Below are positions 5,041-10,882 of a stretch of 10,882 nt of DNA, one piece after another. Within the stretch, counting starts at the first letter, position 1. Every line of letters starts with the position of its first letter. The notes beneath the pieces are model-generated. The model searched no databases. It saw only the letters and a list, made by a program, of their open reading frames with translations, and was not told the origin of the DNA. The DNA is from CAYRPN01 sp964426135 (GTDB taxonomy: Bacteria > Planctomycetota > Phycisphaerae > Phycisphaerales > Phycisphaeraceae): positions 1 through 10,882 of the forward strand of contig CAYRPN010000166.1 of the NCBI GenBank assembly GCA_964426135.1. The letters are read 5' to 3'. The translations under genes and the position numbers were made by a program.

Positions 5041-6393
5041 ATGACGAAGTTGAAGACCTTGGCCATCCTGGGTGCCTTGCTTGGTGGGGTGGCGACGGAC
5101 ACGGCAAGCGCTGTGACCTTCTCCCCGAATCAGGTCCTGGCGAACAATGGCAGCAACCTGAACAACTCGGGCTTCCTGGTGACGGCAGTCAATTTCTCGA
5201 CCAACCCTGTTCGTTCCGCGCCGTTCGATGTGAACACCGATCCGAACCCGGCGGTCACCCTCAACGGCATCACCTTCACGCCGCTGCCCGCTGTCGGCGG
5301 CAGCAACTCGTTCTACAACACCAACGCCAACATCCTCGACTCCAACCGCACCAGCGGCGTCAGCAGCGCCCAGCCGATCTACGGCCTACTGTTCGACGCG
5401 GCCGTCGCGCTCAACCAGCCGGTGGGCGGCGATCACGAACTCAACCTCAATCTGACCAATCTCACTCCAGGCCACAACTACCGGGTGCAGATGGTGTTCT
5501 CCAGCGACGGCAACCGCCAGGTCGATGTGACCAGCGACATGGTTTCGTCCGCTGTGCTGAACTACGGCCCGACGAACGGCCCCGGCTTGATCACCGCCAA
5601 CTTCACCGCCACGGGCACGACGCAGACGTTCACCACCAACAAGACGTTCGCCGGCAACCCGCCGCAGCTCAGCGGCTTCGTCCTGCACGACCTGACCGCC
5701 GCGCCGCCCCCGCCGCCGGTGAACTTCCTCGCTCATCAGGTGCTCGACAACAACGGCCTGAACCTTTCCAACACGGGAACCCTGATCACGGCGGTTAACT
5801 TCTCGACCAACCCCGTCCGTTCCGCGCCGTTTGACGTGAACAGCGACCCCAACCCCGCCGTCACCCTCAACGGCATTACCTTCACGCCGCTGCCCGCTGT
5901 GGGCGGCAGCAACGCGTTCTTCAGCACCAACGCCAACATCCTCGACTCCAACCGCACCAGCGGCGTCAGCAGCGCTCAGCCGATCTACGGCCTGCTGTTC
6001 GACGCGGCTGTGGGACTGAATATTCCCACCGGCGGCGACCACGAACTGAACCTCACCTTGAACAACCTCGTGGCCGGCGATATCTACCGCCTGCAGATGA
6101 TCTTCTCCAGCGACGGCAATCGGCAGGTCGATGTCACGACCAACGGCGTTTCGTCGCTCGTGCTGAACTATGGCCCCGGTACCGGCCCAGGCCTGCTGAC
6201 CGTCGACTTCGTCGCGGCGGCTGCTTCGCAGATTTTCACCACGAACAAGAACTTCGCCGGCAACCCGCCGCAACTGAGCGGCTTTGTCCTGCACCGCATC
6301 GGCACCACCATCGCCGTGCCGGAGCCGGCCACCGGCGCGCTGCTGGTCGCCTCGGCGGCGGGACTGTTGATCCGTCGGCGCCGCAACGCCTAA
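5041..6393 (+). CDS. PEP-CTERM sorting-domain protein with two tandem beta-rich units
   Basis: A 450-aa exported protein. AAGGAG lies 8 nt before ATG 5041, which I prefer to the GTG three bases earlier. Residues 1-24 form a Sec signal peptide (MTKLKTLAILGALLGGVATD, cleavage probably after TASA). Two units follow, residues 25-218 and 227-420, in register at a constant 202-residue offset with no gaps and joined by a Pro linker (APPPPP). Residues 48-122 and their copy at 250-324 differ at only 4 of 75 positions. The units are Asn/Thr/Gly-rich and probably beta-sandwiches; YRVQMVFSSDGNRQVDV resembles malectin or galactose-binding folds, but I cannot name the family. The C-terminus, VPEPATGALL, a short hydrophobic span and GLLIRRRRNA, is a classical PEP-CTERM signal, processed by an exosortase. 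It is probably a surface or exopolysaccharide-associated protein; the ligand is unknown. Confidence 0.92.
   Translation: MTKLKTLAILGALLGGVATDTASAVTFSPNQVLANNGSNLNNSGFLVTAVNFSTNPVRSAPFDVNTDPNPAVTLNGITFTPLPAVGGSNSFYNTNANILDSNRTSGVSSAQPIYGLLFDAAVALNQPVGGDHELNLNLTNLTPGHNYRVQMVFSSDGNRQVDVTSDMVSSAVLNYGPTNGPGLITANFTATGTTQTFTTNKTFAGNPPQLSGFVLHDLTAAPPPPPVNFLAHQVLDNNGLNLSNTGTLITAVNFSTNPVRSAPFDVNSDPNPAVTLNGITFTPLPAVGGSNAFFSTNANILDSNRTSGVSSAQPIYGLLFDAAVGLNIPTGGDHELNLTLNNLVAGDIYRLQMIFSSDGNRQVDVTTNGVSSLVLNYGPGTGPGLLTVDFVAAAASQIFTTNKNFAGNPPQLSGFVLHRIGTTIAVPEPATGALLVASAAGLLIRRRRNA
5113..5694 (+). repeat. Internal duplication, unit 1 of the PEP-CTERM gene
   Basis: Encodes residues 25-218. It pairs with 5719-6300 at an exact 606-bp offset without indels. 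Long stretches are identical in DNA with mostly third-position differences, for example around 5332-5405 versus 5938-6011. Confidence 0.85.
5719..6300 (+). repeat. Internal duplication, unit 2 of the PEP-CTERM gene
   Basis: Encodes residues 227-420, the second copy of 5113-5694. The first half is far more conserved between copies than the second half, which suggests gene conversion or uneven constraint. Confidence 0.85.
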
Positions 6394-6417
6394 GATGACA
6401 ACACAATTTCTCCTATG

Positions 6418-6451
6418 GACGGTTCGCGGCTGACGTCGCGGGCCGTCTTTT
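6418..6451 (+). terminator. Rho-independent terminator after the PEP-CTERM gene
   Basis: GACGGTTCGCG (6418-6428) pairs with CGCGGGCCGTC (6437-6447), including two T-G wobbles. The stem can extend into the loop by one G-T and one C-G pair. TTTT follows at 6448-6451. It lies 25 nt after the stop and separates this gene from the next operon. Confidence 0.85.
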
Positions 6452-6513
6452 CCTAGGTGTGCTGACGATCGGTGGATGTCGTGTTCCACCTGCACTTTCG
6501 TGAGGCCCCGGTC

Positions 6514-7776
6514 ATGCCTGCTCCCATTCCCCGGCGAACTTTTCTCCGCGGCGCCGGTGTCGCCATCGCGCTGCCGATGCTCGAAGGCATGCTGCCGCGC
6601 GGTCACGCCGCCGCCGCCGCCAAGCCGATCAAGCGATTCGTCTGTCTCTCCAACAACTACGGCGTCTTTCCGGAGGCGTTCTTCCCGCGCAAGGATCAGG
6701 CCGGGCCGGATTACGACATGTCCGAGACGCTCAAGCCGCTGGAGAAGCACCGCAAGGATTTCACGGTCTTTTCCCACCTCGATCACGGCAACACCGGCGG
6801 CCATCAGGGCGTGCCCGTGCTGCTCAGCGGCGTGCGCACGATGCACGCGGCCCACTACCCCGAGGGCAACATCAGCGTCGATCAGAAGATCGCCGAGTTC
6901 GTCGGCAGCAAGACGCGGTTCCCCTCGATGACGCTGCATGTCAATGAGGCGAACCTGATCAGCTTCACGCGCACCGGCGTGCAGGTGCCCTCGATCGACC
7001 TGAAGCAGGCGTATCGCGCGCTTTTCATCGACGAAGAAAAAGCCGCCAAGGCCACCGCCGCCGAAAAACTCAAGCGACAGAACAGCATCCTCGACGTCGT
7101 CATGGATCAGGCCAAGGCGGTCAACGACGGCTTGGGCGCGCAGGATCAGCGCAAGTTCGGCGAATACCTCGACGCGGTGCGCTCGCTGGAGCAGAAGATT
7201 CAGCAGCAGCAACCCTGGCTCGACAAGCCCAAGCCCAAGGCGCCGATCAAGGAGCCGCCGCAGACGGGCAAGACCGCCGTCGATCTGGCGATGATGGCGC
7301 AGCTCATCGCGCTGGCGATCCAGACCGATTCCTCGCGCGCCTTCACGCTCGCCACCGGTTTTGCCAACGGCGACTTCGGTCTCTCCGGCGGGTACCACCC
7401 CTTCTCCCACCACGGCAAGCGCGAGAAGGAAGTCAACGCCCTCAAGCTCATCGAGCGCAACCAGATCGCGCAGATGGCGCACCTGATCGATCTGCTCAAG
7501 GCGCAGCCTGATCCCATCAGCGGCGGCACGCTGTTCGATCAGACTGCGATTCTCTTCGGCTGCGGCATGGCGACGGGCGAACACTCGACGAAGGACCTGC
7601 CCCTCGTCCTGGCCGGCGGCGGATTCAAGCTCGGCGAGCACAAGGTCTATCCCGAGGCCAACGCCAAGCGCGTCCCTGCCGCCAACCTCCTGCTCTCCAT
7701 CCTGCAGAACCACGGTCTGGCGATCGATCGCTTCGGCACCAGCACCGGCACGCTCACCGGCTTGAAGTGGAGTTAA
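6514..7776 (+). CDS. HXXSHH-motif (DUF1552) exported protein
   Basis: A 420-aa protein of the DUF1552/HXXSHH family (Pfam PF07586 as I recall), common in planctomycetes and of unknown function. ATG 6514 is chosen because a twin-arginine signal follows at once (RRTFLRGAGVAIALPMLEGM, residues 7-26) and GAGG lies 8 nt upstream; a GTG at 6472 would put 14 extra residues before the signal. The family's name motif is exact at residues 295-300 (HPFSHH in GGYHPFSHHGK). Other conserved-looking segments are FSHLDHGNTGGHQ (86-98), LSGVRTMHAAHYPEG (104-118) and LPLVLAGGGFKLGEH (362-376). The many His and Asp residues suggest a metal-dependent enzyme, and Tat export fits a protein that folds with its cofactor in the cytoplasm, but no reaction is established. 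The stop is 6 nt before the PSCyt/PSD gene, with which it forms an operon. Confidence 0.92.
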   Translation: MPAPIPRRTFLRGAGVAIALPMLEGMLPRGHAAAAAKPIKRFVCLSNNYGVFPEAFFPRKDQAGPDYDMSETLKPLEKHRKDFTVFSHLDHGNTGGHQGVPVLLSGVRTMHAAHYPEGNISVDQKIAEFVGSKTRFPSMTLHVNEANLISFTRTGVQVPSIDLKQAYRALFIDEEKAAKATAAEKLKRQNSILDVVMDQAKAVNDGLGAQDQRKFGEYLDAVRSLEQKIQQQQPWLDKPKPKAPIKEPPQTGKTAVDLAMMAQLIALAIQTDSSRAFTLATGFANGDFGLSGGYHPFSHHGKREKEVNALKLIERNQIAQMAHLIDLLKAQPDPISGGTLFDQTAILFGCGMATGEHSTKDLPLVLAGGGFKLGEHKVYPEANAKRVPAANLLLSILQNHGLAIDRFGTSTGTLTGLKWS

Positions 7777-7782
7777 ACGCCG

Positions 7783-10332
7783 ATGCATCGCGCGATCTTC
7801 CGCATCTGTCTCTGTATCGCGCTCCTGGCGCATTCTGCGAACGGCGAAGTGTCGCCGCTGGAGAAGGTCCGCCCGTTCCTCAAACAGCACTGCTACGAAT
7901 GCCACGGCGAGAAGAAGCAGAAGAACAATCTTCGCTTCGACACGCTGGGCGTGGAACTGTCGAAGAAGGAAACGCTGGAAATCTGGCAGGGCATCGTGGA
8001 TCAGCTCAACCTGGGCGCGATGCCGCCGGAGGAGAAGCCGCAGCCCGCGCCGGCCGAGTCGGCGCAGGTCATCGAATCGGTCAGCGCCCAGTTGAAAATC
8101 GCCTACGCACAGTTCAAGAGCACCGGCGGGAGAACCGTCATGCGCCGGCTCAATCGCTTCGAGATTCGCAGCACCCTGCGCGATCTGCTTTATCTGGAAG
8201 ACCTCAACGACTACCGCGCCGACATGGTGCCCAAGCTCGAAGACCGCAACGGCAGCGGCGTGACTTCGTGGAACACCGACGACCCGACGCGCGAGTTCCC
8301 AGCCGACGAACTGGAGGAAGGCTTCGACAACATCGGCGGCCGGCTGGTGATGTCCGACTTCCTGCTCAAGCAAATGATCGGCGCCGCGGACTACAGTCTG
8401 AACCTGGCGACTTTTTCCCGCGAAAAGCCGAAGATTCAGACGCGCCGCTACACCCCGCCGATCCACAAGAGCGACCGCAAGGGCAACTGGGGCCACTGGT
8501 CGCGTCAGGTCGATCCGAGCTTCGACGGCATCTACGAACGCTACCGCGAACCCGGCGCAGCCTCGGGCGACCTGGGGCGAATCACGGCGGACGAACTGAC
8601 CCGCGCCGGCGTCGGCGTGCCGGGGCGATACCGCATCGTCATCGAAGCCTCGGCCCACAACCAGAAGCATCCCTGGGGCGATCTCATCAAGAGCCGGCAG
8701 GATGAACCGATGCTCCTGGGCCTGCACATCGCCGACGCCCGCACCGGCGGCATCAGCGACGGCAACCCGAACCAGCGCATGCTCACGCAGTGGGAGATGA
8801 CCGCCGACGGGCAGAAGCGCACGTACACCTTCGAGACCTGGCTGGCGGCGACGTGGCTGCCTTGGATCGGCTGGGAGAACGCGCCGCATCCGCGCGGGCT
8901 GCGGCCGTCGCAACTCGTCGAGAAGCATTTGCCGCAGGCGTACCAGCCGCAGCCAAAGAACGACGCGCCGCAGAAGGAGCGCGAAGAGTACGAGCCGCGC
9001 ATGGCGAGGGCGCTGTTCGAGGCGGGCTACAAGGGGCCGCATGTTCGGATTCACAGCCTGACGGTGGAGCCGTTGATCGAAAGCTGGCCGCCGCGCAGCC
9101 ACGTGACGCTTTATGGCGAAAAGGGCGACGAGCCGGTGGACCAGTTGCTGCTGCGTTTCGCGGCCCGGGCTTATCGCTCGCCCGTGAAGCCGGAGCAGAT
9201 CGCGCGACATGTTCAGCTCGTCGAGACGCAAAGGAAGGAAGGCCGATCGCGCGACGAAGCGCTGCGCTCCGGCTACACGGCGATCATGGTCTCGCCTCGC
9301 TTCTACTACCTGCACGAACCGCAGGGCAAACTTAACGACTACGAACTCGCCTCGCGACTCAGCTACTTCCTCTGGTCGTCGATGCCTGACGAAAAGCTGC
9401 TCGAACTCGCGGCCGCAGGCGCGATCAACGATCCATTGGTGCTCCGCGGGCAGGTCGAACGGATGCTCGATGATCCCAAGTCGCTCGCGTTTATCCGCCG
9501 CTTCCCGGAGCGCTGGTTGCGGCTCTACAAGCTGGGCACGATGCCGCCGCCGGGCGGGTTCTATCACCATCGCCAGATGGAGACGCAGATGCGCCTTCAG
9601 GTCGATGCCTTCTTCGGCCACCTCGTGAAAACCAATGGCCCCATTCGTCACATCATCGATTCCGATTACACCTTCCTCAACGAACGCATGGCGCAGTGGA
9701 TCTACGACCGCGACGACGTCTGGGGCGACGGCTACCGCAAAGTGCCCGCCAAGCCTCCGCACGGCGGGGGCCTGCTCACCCTGCCCGCCGCCATGACCGC
9801 CACCGCCAACGGCGTGGATACTTCGCCGGTCGTGCGCGGCGTCTGGATTCTCGAAAGTGTGCTGGGCACGCCGCCCTCGCCTCCGCCGCCGGATGTCGAG
9901 CCGCTCTCACCCGACCTTCGCGGCGCCAAGACCATCCGCGAGCAACTGGAACTGCACCGCAAGGTCGAGACCTGCAATTCCTGTCATCGCAAGATCGACC
10001 CGATGGGCTTCGCCATGGAGAACTTCGACCCCGTCGGCAAGTGGCGCACGGTTTATCCGGAGTCGAGGCAGAAAATCGATCCAGCTTCCACACTCATCGG
10101 CGGACGCAAACTCGACGACATCCACGCCTTCAAGAAGTGGCTGCTGGAGCAGGAGACGCAAGTGACGCGGCACCTGGTGAGCAGCCTGCTCACCTACGCG
10201 ACCGGCCGCCCGATGGAGGCGACCGACCGCGGCGCGGTGGACGCGATCGTGGAGAAACTGGCGGCGACGCGCGGCGGCATGCGCGACCTGATTCATCTCG
10301 TGGCGCAGTGCGAGACGTTCAGGACGAAGTGA
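7783..10332 (+). CDS. Exported planctomycete cytochrome-domain protein (DUF1587/1592/1588/1585)
   Basis: An 849-aa protein. Residues 1-20 look like a Sec signal peptide. The domain order is the standard one for this family. A PSCyt1-type cytochrome c domain has CYECH at 37-41 and a possible distal Met in GAMPP (79-82). PSD3/DUF1587 lies near 120-200 (RRLNRFEIRSTLRDLL). A beta-rich insert at about 275-440 is unassigned. PSD5/DUF1595 is at about 453-511, and PSD4/DUF1592 at about 516-642 (DYELASRLSYFLW). PSCyt3/DUF1588 is at about 660-757, with a second haem motif CNSCH at 731-735 and IDPMGFAMENFDP after it. PSD2/DUF1585 covers about 775-847. CXXCH motifs imply periplasmic c-type haem attachment. 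The family is widespread in planctomycetes beside DUF1552 genes and has no established reaction. An electron-transfer partner role for the HXXSHH protein is inference. The length is typical and no frameshift is seen. Confidence 0.93.
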   Translation: MHRAIFRICLCIALLAHSANGEVSPLEKVRPFLKQHCYECHGEKKQKNNLRFDTLGVELSKKETLEIWQGIVDQLNLGAMPPEEKPQPAPAESAQVIESVSAQLKIAYAQFKSTGGRTVMRRLNRFEIRSTLRDLLYLEDLNDYRADMVPKLEDRNGSGVTSWNTDDPTREFPADELEEGFDNIGGRLVMSDFLLKQMIGAADYSLNLATFSREKPKIQTRRYTPPIHKSDRKGNWGHWSRQVDPSFDGIYERYREPGAASGDLGRITADELTRAGVGVPGRYRIVIEASAHNQKHPWGDLIKSRQDEPMLLGLHIADARTGGISDGNPNQRMLTQWEMTADGQKRTYTFETWLAATWLPWIGWENAPHPRGLRPSQLVEKHLPQAYQPQPKNDAPQKEREEYEPRMARALFEAGYKGPHVRIHSLTVEPLIESWPPRSHVTLYGEKGDEPVDQLLLRFAARAYRSPVKPEQIARHVQLVETQRKEGRSRDEALRSGYTAIMVSPRFYYLHEPQGKLNDYELASRLSYFLWSSMPDEKLLELAAAGAINDPLVLRGQVERMLDDPKSLAFIRRFPERWLRLYKLGTMPPPGGFYHHRQMETQMRLQVDAFFGHLVKTNGPIRHIIDSDYTFLNERMAQWIYDRDDVWGDGYRKVPAKPPHGGGLLTLPAAMTATANGVDTSPVVRGVWILESVLGTPPSPPPPDVEPLSPDLRGAKTIREQLELHRKVETCNSCHRKIDPMGFAMENFDPVGKWRTVYPESRQKIDPASTLIGGRKLDDIHAFKKWLLEQETQVTRHLVSSLLTYATGRPMEATDRGAVDAIVEKLAATRGGMRDLIHLVAQCETFRTK

Positions 10333-10497
10333 TGACGGCCATCAGCGATTGACGATTTGAATGGAGGAGTCTTTCGCAGATCGGCGCACTGTCTCTCTGG
10401 CTCGAACTAGTCATGCAGGTGCCTGGATTCGTTCCTTCGCCGCGATCGTTTACCAACACATCCGAGTTCTTGCAGAATGGACCGGGCGACGGATGAT
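10333..10497. other. Non-coding or decayed stretch after the operon
   Basis: No frame gives a recognisable protein. ATG 10361 opens a frame that runs to 10813, but its product is Arg/Gly/His-rich and out of frame with the recognisable propeller fragment downstream. I see no clear terminator for the preceding operon. Confidence 0.4.
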
Positions 10498-10811
10498 GCC
10501 TCGGATCGCCGCTGAACGAAGAAATCCACATGGTGGATATCGACGGCCAGAACCTGGTGAACATCGCCAATCATCCGGGCACCGACCAGATTCCCTGCTG
10601 GGCGCCGGAAGACATGGAGATGATCAGCTACACCTCTTCTCGCGACGGCAACGGCGAAGTGTACATCATGAACTCCGACGGCAGCGACAACCATCGCGTC
10701 ACGTTCAACAGCGATCAGGATGTCTGCGCGGGCTGGGGCGAAGTCGAGGAGACGCCGACCGTCGCTCTCTCGATCGCCGGCGTTTCCATCGCCGAAGGCA
10801 ACGGCGGCACT
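10498..10811 (+). pseudogene. Remnant of a WD40-like (PD40/TolB-type) propeller protein with the start of a Calx-beta domain
   Basis: In the frame starting at 10512, LNEEIHMVDIDGQNLVNIAN is followed by HPGTDQIPCWAP and then by SYTSSRDGNGEVYIMNSDGS. These are two typical PD40 repeats ('nRDGn.EIYvMnaDGs...rLT.....d..paWSPDG'). After VCAGWGEVEETPTV comes ALSIAGVSIAEGNGGT, which looks like the opening of a Calx-beta domain, and the match then stops. Upstream, the expected 'ASDR-DGN-EEI' pattern is broken: GCCTCGGATCGC (10498-10509) is separated from GAAGAA by 8 instead of 9 nt, putting a TGA in the first frame. The signal peptide and the other propeller blades are missing. In its own frame ATG 10530 could start a short product that remains open to the window end, so an expressed fragment cannot be excluded. 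Such proteins are normally secreted or periplasmic. Confidence 0.6.
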
Positions 10812-10882
10812 AGGGAGCCGTGCAAGACTAACCCAACCTCCGCAGTTCGCGCCCCAAAATATTTTTTCGCGCCCGGGAATCG
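10811..10882. other. Junction followed by unrelated sequence, possible mobile-element edge
   Basis: Protein similarity to the Calx-beta start ends at the codons for GGT (10803-10811). The remaining 71 bp change character, with an AT-rich run (AAAATATTTTTT, 10856-10867) and no domain match. A sequence beginning TAGGGAGCCGTGCAAGACTA at 10811 could be the end of an insertion sequence. No second end, target duplication or transposase is visible. Confidence 0.3.

Noticed and set aside
5113..6300. Tandem repeats as a CRISPR or satellite array
   Set aside because: There are only two copies of about 580 bp in continuous coding frame; it is an internal gene duplication.
7767..8705. 312-aa plus-strand frame overlapping the cytochrome gene
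   Set aside because: It is an Arg/Gln-rich product in another frame of a gene with clear CXXCH and PSD domains.
5386..9762. A 1458-codon open frame on the minus strand
   Set aside because: It lies antisense to three well-supported plus-strand genes (PEP-CTERM, HXXSHH, PSCyt/PSD). Its translation is Arg/His/Val-rich with no domain, as expected when GC-rich codon usage keeps the opposite frame open.
10361..10813. 150-aa plus-strand frame with a start ATG
   Set aside because: Most of it overlaps the PD40 remnant in a different frame. Its composition (Arg, Gly, His) is that of a shifted frame and no domain is visible, although a GGAGG-like stretch lies near its start.

Overview
The window looks like chromosomal DNA of a GC-rich planctomycete. 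The evidence is an adjacent gene pair of the HXXSHH (DUF1552) and planctomycete-cytochrome (PSCyt/PSD; DUF1587/1592/1588/1585) families, a PEP-CTERM exported protein, a XylR-like AraC regulator, and a tyrosine recombinase with the arm-domain style I associate with planctomycetes. The class-level assignment is an inference.

Positions 1-3393 hold one end of an integrated mobile element, with all genes on the minus strand. In transcription order they are: an integrase (3233-1896), an unrecognised 217-aa protein (1748-1095) followed by a strong terminator, a small helix-turn-helix protein of excisionase/AlpA type (968-705), an unrecognised 118-aa protein (620-264), and the first 89 codons of a phage/plasmid (P4-type) primase that starts at a GTG overlapping the previous stop and runs off the window. 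This layout (integrase, small DNA-binding protein, small unknown, primase) fits a P4-like satellite or small integrative element. A cluster of TTGTCC repeats surrounds the terminator and lies upstream of the helix-turn-helix gene. Repeats and a good sigma70-like promoter lie upstream of the integrase. The element abuts a tRNA-Arg(UCU) gene (3394-3467), probably the integration target.

Positions 3468-10332 look like host chromosome. A XylR-like AraC-family regulator (minus) is divergent from a PEP-CTERM protein made of two near-identical 194-residue units. That gene ends in a clear intrinsic terminator. Next comes a two-gene operon: a Tat-exported HXXSHH protein and, 6 nt later, a Sec-exported protein with two CXXCH haem-binding motifs. 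Both are predicted extracytoplasmic and of unknown biochemical function.

Positions 10333-10882 are decayed: a frameshifted WD40-like (PD40) beta-propeller remnant reads into the first residues of a Calx-beta-like domain and stops matching abruptly near 10811. This suggests a rearrangement or the edge of another mobile element. I found no CRISPR array, rRNA or recognisable defence system. The most unusual items are the integrase, which lacks the usual catalytic arginine, the repeat cluster in the element, and the broken right edge.
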